A stretch of DNA of 56,161 nt from Thermoplasmata archaeon (GTDB lineage Archaea > Thermoplasmatota > Thermoplasmata > Lutacidiplasmatales > UBA184): positions 1 through 56,161 of the forward strand of contig JASHSP010000062.1 of assembly GCA_030038655.1 (NCBI GenBank), read 5' to 3'. The notes beneath the pieces were generated by a model that was not told the DNA's origin, ran no database searches, and worked only from the letters and a program-made list of their open reading frames with translations. Made by a program: the position numbers and the translations under genes. Shown here in pieces: positions 50,196 through 56,161 of the stretch (its first letter is position 1; each line of letters begins with the position of its first letter).

Positions 50196-50723
50196 CTAAG
50201 GGTTTGCGGCCCGGTTCCGGTCGAGAAGGTCGGGCCGCCCGAAGAAGACCGACAGGAGCACGATCGAGAACACGAACAGCCCGGCGGCGATCCCGACGAC
50301 CGCGTTCCGGGACGGCAGGAAGAACGCGCTGACCGTGCCCACGGAGAGGACGAAGACGGCGATGAGGAGGGACGGTGCCGCCCGGAGCGCGCCGCCGGGC
50401 GTCTCCCGGGGATCCTCCGCGTACCAGACGAGGAGGGCGAGGCTGGCCGCGCCGCCGAGCAGGATCGGGCCGGGCGTCGGGGCCGCGGACGCGGCGAGCA
50501 CGACGAACGCGCCGAGGACGAGCACGCCGGCGACCTCCCGCCCGGGATCGGGGACCCGGGCCCGGATCCACGTCGCCGCGGCGACGACCCCGGCCGAGAC
50601 CCCGAGGCCAAGGTACCAGGGCACGGTCGTGCCGAGCGAGAACAGCGCGAGGAGGCCCGCGAGCAGCACGGCGAACGGCACCTCCCGGGTCGTGACCGCC
50701 GGGTTCGCCGCCGGAGCGGTCAC
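50196..50723 (-). CDS. Uncharacterised integral membrane protein of the MoxR/DUF58 cluster
   Basis: GTG start; MTAPAANPAVTTREVPFAVLLAGLLALFSLGTTVPWYLGLGVSAGVV...; 6 hydrophobic segments; 4-nt overlap with DUF58 gene. Confidence 0.8.
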   Translation of the reverse strand: MTAPAANPAVTTREVPFAVLLAGLLALFSLGTTVPWYLGLGVSAGVVAAATWIRARVPDPGREVAGVLVLGAFVVLAASAAPTPGPILLGGAASLALLVWYAEDPRETPGGALRAAPSLLIAVFVLSVGTVSAFFLPSRNAVVGIAAGLFVFSIVLLSVFFGRPDLLDRNRAANP

Positions 50724-52015
50724 GCGCTCCTCCGACGGCGCGGCTGCTGCAGGAACCGGACCAGCCGTCCGAGGGACCAGTAGTCCTCCCAGTCGATCAC
50801 GGGGGCGTGCACCCAGGTCTTCCCGAGCGAGGTCTGCCGCTCGACCCGATCGATCCGGCGGGCGAGCGTCTCGTCCGCGGGGTCGAGTCGGATCGTGTGC
50901 GAGGCCAGGCCCAGCGGGGACGGGCTCAGCACCACCACGGGGTACCCCCGGCGGGTCAGGTACGGCACGAGCTCGGCGCTCGGGGCGCCGGCCAGGCTCG
51001 AGATCAGCAGCACGGTGATCCCGCGCGGGAAGTACCGGCCGAGGCTGACCGCGCATCGTTCGGTCGGACCGGGGACCGCGGCTCGCTCGGTCGCCAGGAT
51101 CGCCGCCTGGATCCGGCCCGCCTGGTGCCGGCCCCCGGCGAGCGGGACGGCTTGCATGAACTCGCCGAACGACGCGTAGCCGACCCGGTCCTTCTCCCGC
51201 AGGAACGCCTCCGCGAGGCCGACCGCCGCCGCGCGTCCGACCCCCAGGAGCCGGTCGTCGATCGCGGCGCCGAGGGGCGTGGGGCGCGTGTCGAGCAGGA
51301 GGACGATGTCGCCCGTGCGGTCGAGCTCGAACTCGTTGGTGAGCCGCCGGCCCGCGCGCGCGGACGCGAGCCAGTTGATCCGCCGGGGCGGGTCGGAGGG
51401 CTGCGCCTCGCGGATCCCGTAGAACTCCCCGCTCGACCCGATCCGGCGGGACCGCGTCTCGCCGGGCAGGGGAAGGGTCCGGTCGAGCCGGATCGCGCCC
51501 ATCCGCAGGACCCCCAGCGGGGACCGCTCGACGACAAGCGACGACCGGTCCCCGGTCGCGAGTCGCTGGACGAGTCCCAGCGGGTCCTGCCAGACGACCG
51601 CGGGCGGCGGGACGATGGCGATCGTCGGCCGCGGCGAGGTCCAGCGGTAGGTGAACTCGACCCCGGCGGCGGTCGCGGTGTACGCCGGGTTCTCGGGCCC
51701 GACCAGGTCCCCCGGCCGGTGCGCGAGCACGTGCAGCTCGGGAGCGTGGGCGACGCCCTCGGCCCGGATCTGGCCGGAGACGCGGACCTCCGTCCCCGAC
51801 CCCTGGACGCCCCACTCGAACGAGGCACGGAATCCCGGGGGCGGGCCGGTGACCGCCGCGGCGAGCGGTGCGACCAGCAGCGGAAGGGCGACGAAGACGG
51901 GGACGGGGTTGCGCGCGGCGATCGCCAGGACGAGGAGAGCGGTACCGGTCCCCAGGAACAGCCAGGCCCGGGGCGTCCAGCGAAGTCCCGTCGAAGGCCC
52001 GCCGTCCGGGCTCAA
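50720..52015 (-). CDS. DUF58 domain protein (vWA-like)
   Basis: TTG start overlapping the upstream stop (TTGA); two TM then VVWQDPLGLVQRL...GEFYGIREAQPSDPPRRINWLASARAGRRLTNEFELDRTGDIVLLLDTRP. Confidence 0.92.
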   Translation of the reverse strand: MSPDGGPSTGLRWTPRAWLFLGTGTALLVLAIAARNPVPVFVALPLLVAPLAAAVTGPPPGFRASFEWGVQGSGTEVRVSGQIRAEGVAHAPELHVLAHRPGDLVGPENPAYTATAAGVEFTYRWTSPRPTIAIVPPPAVVWQDPLGLVQRLATGDRSSLVVERSPLGVLRMGAIRLDRTLPLPGETRSRRIGSSGEFYGIREAQPSDPPRRINWLASARAGRRLTNEFELDRTGDIVLLLDTRPTPLGAAIDDRLLGVGRAAAVGLAEAFLREKDRVGYASFGEFMQAVPLAGGRHQAGRIQAAILATERAAVPGPTERCAVSLGRYFPRGITVLLISSLAGAPSAELVPYLTRRGYPVVVLSPSPLGLASHTIRLDPADETLARRIDRVERQTSLGKTWVHAPVIDWEDYWSLGRLVRFLQQPRRRRSA

Positions 52016-52416
52016 GGCGCCGTCTCGAGCTCGTTCAGTCGGGCGGCGAGGTGGTCTCGGAACTCGTCGGGGGGAAGCCGGAGTAGGCGGCCCAGGTCGG
52101 AGGCGCTGCGAATCGGCAGATCGGGATGGGCGCCGAGGCGGTCGAGGCGGTCGAGGAGGAGGACGAGCGCCTCCCGGCCGGCGCGTCCCTCCCGGAAGAG
52201 GACGCGGCTCCCCAACGAGACCTCGGGGGGGGCGACCGCCCGGATCCGGGTCGCCGGGGGGGCGCCGCGCAGGGCGTCCCACAGCGCGAGACCCGAGGCG
52301 GCCACCGCCGCCCCGGCCATCGGAACCGCGACCGCGAGATCGGCCCGACCGACCAGCGAGAGGAAGATCGCGAGAACGGCGAACGCGACGAAGACCCCCT
52401 GGAACGGTCGGTTCAC
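52012..52416 (-). CDS. Small membrane protein of the MoxR/DUF58 cluster
   Basis: GTG start; MNRPFQGVFVAFAVLAIFLSLVGRADLAVAVPMAGAAVAASGLALWDALRG...; 4-nt overlaps on both sides. Confidence 0.8.
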   Translation of the reverse strand: MNRPFQGVFVAFAVLAIFLSLVGRADLAVAVPMAGAAVAASGLALWDALRGAPPATRIRAVAPPEVSLGSRVLFREGRAGREALVLLLDRLDRLGAHPDLPIRSASDLGRLLRLPPDEFRDHLAARLNELETAP

Positions 52417-53318
52417 GGGCCGGTCCCGGGTCGGGCGAGGTCGGCCTCCGCGGCGCGGATCGCGTCCCGGGCCTCGGCCGCCGAAGCGGCGCTCAGCGGA
52501 TGGGAGGAGTAGCGGGCCTCTTCGAACAGCCGCGTCAGCGTGTCGGCGGCCCCCTTCCGCACGCCGAGGGGCAGCAGGAAGGTGCGGCGGATCTCCTCCG
52601 CGGTCGAGTACGCCACCTCCCCGACCAGCGGCCCGACACGCCGGAGGAGGCGGTCGTAGAGGTGCACGATCACCGCACGGGGGTCCTGGCCCTCGTCCAG
52701 CTCCGACACTGCGGCGGCGAGCGCGTCGTGCGTCGCGGACGTATCCTCTGCGGCGAGCCCCGCTCCGCCACGGCCCCGCGACGGGCGACCGAGCACGGAC
52801 GGTATGGCGACCGCGGCCACCCCGAGCGCCACGGCGACGATCACGAAGTACGGCAGGTCGCTCGCCACGGTCAGCACGCCGGCCGGGCCCATCGACCCGG
52901 AGCCGTTCCCCGGGTTCCCCTGCGAGGTGTTCGTGGAGTTGTTGCCCGGCGCCGTTCCCCCCGTCCCGAACGACCCGGACGGGGTGCAGAGGCAACCGCC
53001 GCTCACCGCGAAGTGGACGAGCAGCAGGAAGACGATCCCGACCACGAGTAGGGTGGCGAAGAACACCACCGACCGGCCCAGCGGGACGACCCCGGGGCTC
53101 CGCAGCCGGTCGACGAGGATCGCGACGAACCCGAGGGCCAGCGGCGCGACGAAGAGGAGCCCCCAGACCTGCGCCGGAAGCTGGAAGAACGATCCCGGCT
53201 CCGGGTCGGGCGACGCGGAGGGGGTGGTCCCGGCGAGCAGGGCGGCGCCGGCCCCCGCCGCCAACGCGACGCCGACGAGGGCGATCAGCGCCGGGGAGGC
53301 CCACGACTTCGCCGCCAT
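52413..53318 (-). CDS. DUF4129-containing membrane protein
   Basis: TM segments, Asn/Ser/Gly loop, then DPRAVIVHLYDRLLRRVGPLVGEVAYSTAEEIRRTFLLPLGVRKGAADTLTRLFEEARYSSHPL. Confidence 0.88.
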   Translation of the reverse strand: MAAKSWASPALIALVGVALAAGAGAALLAGTTPSASPDPEPGSFFQLPAQVWGLLFVAPLALGFVAILVDRLRSPGVVPLGRSVVFFATLLVVGIVFLLLVHFAVSGGCLCTPSGSFGTGGTAPGNNSTNTSQGNPGNGSGSMGPAGVLTVASDLPYFVIVAVALGVAAVAIPSVLGRPSRGRGGAGLAAEDTSATHDALAAAVSELDEGQDPRAVIVHLYDRLLRRVGPLVGEVAYSTAEEIRRTFLLPLGVRKGAADTLTRLFEEARYSSHPLSAASAAEARDAIRAAEADLARPGTGP

Positions 53319-53387
53319 CGTTCCCTCCTCGTACGGCCTAGGCCCGGACCGCCGATAATCCCTTCCGCCGCCGGGCGGGGTCTCGGC

Positions 53388-54272
53388 TCAGGCGGGGGCG
53401 TTCGGCGACGGCGGCCGCGCGAGCAGGTAGAACGCCCGGCGCTCGTGCTCGGCCGTGACCACCGCGAAGTCGTCCACGACGTACTCCAGGTCGAGCGCGG
53501 CCCGGAAGGCGTCCCGCACGGCGTGGCGCCAGCGGCGCAGCGAGGCGGCCTCGTGCTCACGGATCGAGGCGAGGTCGAACGGGACCTCGAGATGGGCGCT
53601 CGCGCCGGTCGGCTCGGAGACGGCGGTGGGAACGCGTAGCCCGCTCTCGCCGGGTTCGGTGTCGACGATCGCCCCCGAACTCCTCCACCGGGCCGCCTGC
53701 TCCTCGCGGGTCGGTCCGGCCCCCCCGAGGCGCTCCTCGACACTCGGCGCGGCGATCGCCCAGCGGACGCGGAGTTGGTCGGGCTCCAGCCCCCGGCTCA
53801 CGTCGTCCGGGGGTTGCCCGAGGTACTGGGAGTGATACCGGTCGGGGACGGCGCCCAGCCGTCGGACGGACAGCCAGGCCGCCCGGCTGGACAGCGGGTC
53901 GAACGTCCACCGGATCTCGGGCAGCCCCTGGCGCAGTACCTCCTCGCGCAGGAACGCCAGGAGGCGAAAGCCGACGTGGTGGTTCTGGTACTCGGGCCGG
54001 ACCACGGTTTGGTGGGCGTAGTAGTAGAGGGTCGTCCCGTCCCAGCCGAGGGTCGCGATCGAGCAGCCCGCGAGGTAGATGTCCGCGAAAGCCCCCGCCG
54101 CGATCCCCCCGTTCTCCTGGAGCACCCGCTGGAGGATCGCCGGCACGGCCGCGGCGCCCTCCGGGTCGGGGAGGGTCCGCTGGAGCTCCTCCGCGTGCCG
54201 GAACTCCTCGGGCTTCTCGAGGCGCCGGAATCGAAAGCCGCGGACCCGGTCCTCCCCCTTCGGCTCCACCAC
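53388..54272 (-). CDS. Predicted GNAT-superfamily protein (COG3375-like)
   Basis: FRFRRLEKPEEFRHAEELQRTL...QTVVRPEYQNHHVGFRLLAFLREEVLRQGLPEIRWTFDPLSSRAAWLSVRRLGA. Confidence 0.87.
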   Translation of the reverse strand: MVEPKGEDRVRGFRFRRLEKPEEFRHAEELQRTLPDPEGAAAVPAILQRVLQENGGIAAGAFADIYLAGCSIATLGWDGTTLYYYAHQTVVRPEYQNHHVGFRLLAFLREEVLRQGLPEIRWTFDPLSSRAAWLSVRRLGAVPDRYHSQYLGQPPDDVSRGLEPDQLRVRWAIAAPSVEERLGGAGPTREEQAARWRSSGAIVDTEPGESGLRVPTAVSEPTGASAHLEVPFDLASIREHEAASLRRWRHAVRDAFRAALDLEYVVDDFAVVTAEHERRAFYLLARPPSPNAPA

Positions 54273-54323
54273 GGCCGGACGACGGGAGGTCGGTACTTAA
54301 CTCGGCCCGGCGCGGACCGCCGC

Positions 54324-54749
54324 CTACCGCCGGACGTGCAGCTCGGCGCTCTTCTCCTCGTACCGGATCGTGTCGCCCGGGGTGAGGTCCCACAGGAGGT
54401 CCTCCATCTCGGGGATGTTGCGGAGGAACTCGGCCTTGCTCTTGGTGAGCATGAGGTGCTCGAACCGGCGGCGTGCGATGAAGTAGACCCCGACCAGGTA
54501 CCCGCCGATGATCGCCACGATCGGGCCGATGATGATGAAGACGAGGTTGTAGTTCGCCGACGGCTGCGCGGTGGCCTGCTCGAACGTCGGGAACGGCGCC
54601 ACCGAGTGGAGCGGCGTGAAGTCGGCGACGGCGATCACGGTCAGGAACGCCCCGACCGCGAGCACGAAGATCGAGATCGCCGCCCGGTGGGCCCGGAGGC
54701 CGTACCGGAGGCGGCGGCCCAGGGGCACCTTGGCCTCGTTCGGGGGCAT
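54324..54749 (-). CDS. Two-TM membrane protein, uncharacterised
   Basis: MPPNEAKVPLGRRLRYGLRAHRAAISIFVLAVGAFLTVIAVADF...NYNLVFIIIGPIVAIIGGYLVGVYFIARRRFEHLMLTKSKAEFLRNIPEMEDLLWDLTPGD. Confidence 0.8.
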   Translation of the reverse strand: MPPNEAKVPLGRRLRYGLRAHRAAISIFVLAVGAFLTVIAVADFTPLHSVAPFPTFEQATAQPSANYNLVFIIIGPIVAIIGGYLVGVYFIARRRFEHLMLTKSKAEFLRNIPEMEDLLWDLTPGDTIRYEEKSAELHVRR

Positions 54750-54862
54750 CCGAACGGCGGCACGCGGGCTCGCTTATCAACCTAGCGCCGCGGTCGCTCT
54801 CGGCCGCCGGAGGGCACGCGCACCGCGTCGAGCGTTCGGTGTGCCGTCGGCGCCGTGGCCCG

Positions 54863-55645
54863 TTACGGGCCCTTCGTCGGAAGCGGGCGGTCGCCCGGCG
54901 CGGACGGGGTCCGCCCGTACGGGGTCGGCCCCTCCCGCGGGGGCGGGGCCGCTCCGGTGGGCGGCGGGATCTCGTAGAGCAGCGGGCGGAACCGGTAGTA
55001 CGTGTAGCCCGATATCGCGGCGACGAGGAGCGGCCCGGCGATCCGGGTCGCCTCTCCCCCCAGCGGGGCCAGCCCGAGGAGGAAGAACCCGACGGCGCCG
55101 AGGAGGGCGCCCCGGAGCGGTCCCCCGCCCGGGAGGCGACGGGACCCGACGCGTTTCAGGGAGACCAGGGCGCCCGCCACCTCGAGCGCGACCACGGCGA
55201 GCAGCTCCACGGCGGTGGCGAGGAGAGGCACCGCGGCCCCGGCCCCCGACCCGCCGGTAAACGACGCGACGAGCGTGAGCACGAGGATGCCGCCGACCGA
55301 CGCGCGGAAGCCCAGCGCGTAGAACGGTCCGCTTTGGCCGGACCCCCAGTACCGGGTCCGGAGGAGCGCCCACTGGGCGAGCTCCGTCCCCCCGACGAGG
55401 AGGGCCAGGGCGGCCAGGGCCCCGGGCAGCGCGGCGTTCCCCATCGCCAGCACGAAGAGCAGGAAGGCGACCGCGAGAGGAACCCCGACGAACAGCCCGA
55501 CCGTGTACGCCGCGACCTCCTTCCGCTCGTCGAAGCGCGTCTCCGCGACCTGCGGGGTCGCGAACCGGCCGATCTCCCAGTAGACGAACCCGCCCGACAG
55601 CGCCACCCCGACCAGGCCCCCGAGGAAGATCGACGAGGCGAACAT
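54863..55645 (-). CDS. Uncharacterised multi-pass membrane protein
   Basis: MFASSIFLGGLVGVALSGGFVYWEIGRFATPQVAETRFDERKEVAAYTVGLFVGVPLAVAFLLF...; GTG at 55651 alternative start. Confidence 0.8.
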   Translation of the reverse strand: MFASSIFLGGLVGVALSGGFVYWEIGRFATPQVAETRFDERKEVAAYTVGLFVGVPLAVAFLLFVLAMGNAALPGALAALALLVGGTELAQWALLRTRYWGSGQSGPFYALGFRASVGGILVLTLVASFTGGSGAGAAVPLLATAVELLAVVALEVAGALVSLKRVGSRRLPGGGPLRGALLGAVGFFLLGLAPLGGEATRIAGPLLVAAISGYTYYRFRPLLYEIPPPTGAAPPPREGPTPYGRTPSAPGDRPLPTKGP

Positions 55646-55647
55646 CG

Positions 55648-56161
55648 TCACGCCACCTTGCGACCGGAGGCGAGGAACCCGGTGTGGCCCAGCATGTCGA
55701 ACTCGGGGCGGGTCCCCCCTTCCCCGACGTGGAGGGCCCGCTCGATCAGCTCGACCGCGCGCACCTCGTCGAACCGGAGGGAACGGAGCGTGCGCACGGT
55801 CCTCTCGAGCTGGTTGTACGTGGGGGTGAACGTCCCGACCCAGCCTCCGAACGCCAGCGCGCGGTGCGCGGGCTCCAGCACCTCCCACGGCTCGGGGAGG
55901 TCCAGGATCACGCTCGTCACCCCGTCCACGTCCAGCCCGTTCTTCACGACGTCCCGTTCGCGGAAGGTCACCCGGTCCTCCAGACCGGCCCGCCGAACGT
56001 TCTGCCGGGCGGCCTCCAGGAAATCCGCCCGACGCTCGAAGCTCGTGACGCGGCCGCCCGGCCCGACCGCCGTCGCGAGCGCGATCGTGAGCGCCCCGCT
56101 CCCGGCCCCGGCCTCGGCCACGTGCGCGCCCGGGACGACACCGGCGAGGTAGCCGAGGTAC
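55648..56161 (-). CDS. tRNA (adenine-N1)-methyltransferase TrmI-like, C-terminal part (truncated by window edge)
   Basis: YLGYLAGVVPGAHVAEAGAGSGALTIALATAVGPGGRVTSFERR...VILDLPEPWEVLEPAHRALAFGGWVGTFTPTYNQ; frame open to position 56161. Confidence 0.92.
   Translation of the reverse strand, partial: YLGYLAGVVPGAHVAEAGAGSGALTIALATAVGPGGRVTSFERRADFLEAARQNVRRAGLEDRVTFRERDVVKNGLDVDGVTSVILDLPEPWEVLEPAHRALAFGGWVGTFTPTYNQLERTVRTLRSLRFDEVRAVELIERALHVGEGGTRPEFDMLGHTGFLASGRKVA

Overview
This is a very GC-rich, gene-dense (>90% coding) archaeal chromosome segment. Archaeal markers are ribosomal protein L40e, KEOPS Pcc1, archease, geranylgeranyl reductase, LysW-type biosynthesis and many TATA-like boxes about 24-30 nt upstream of start codons. 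A Thermoplasmata-like host is my inference and is not proven. Main blocks: (1) a minus-strand group 3b-like [NiFe]-hydrogenase operon (about 2.3-9.9 kb) with HydB, a stand-alone cyclic-nucleotide-binding-domain protein, HydG, HydD, HydA, maturation protease, a short HypA and HypC, apparently continuing into an EamA permease and a DUF6390-like protein, and divergent from a formate-THF ligase; (2) an overlapping eight-gene argG-argH-lysW-lysX-lysY-lysZ-lysJ-lysK operon (16.4-24.2 kb) divergent from an ACT-like regulator candidate; (3) a NiCoT nickel transporter and NikR pair beside an M29-peptidase-like protein that seems to lack its metal ligands; (4) an amylo-alpha-1,6-glucosidase-like protein with an uncharacterised small partner; (5) ABC export, TrxR, ferredoxin and GGR genes; (6) a fused EtfB-EtfA; (7) a bactofilin-like protein, IleRS, AMMECR1 and L40e; (8) a MoxR/DUF58/DUF4129 cluster. 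No rRNA, tRNA, CRISPR array or transposon was recognised. Several genes start with GTG/TTG and are absent from, or mis-started in, the supplied ORF track (a methyltransferase at the left edge, L40e, and the starts of archease, SerA and DUF58). Nothing is an unmistakable new defence or mobile system. The best novelty candidates are the M29-like pseudoenzyme next to NikR, the CNBD protein and zinc-less HypA in the hydrogenase operon, the ACT-like protein with a palindrome in the arg/lys promoter region, and the 160-aa partner of the glycosidase.
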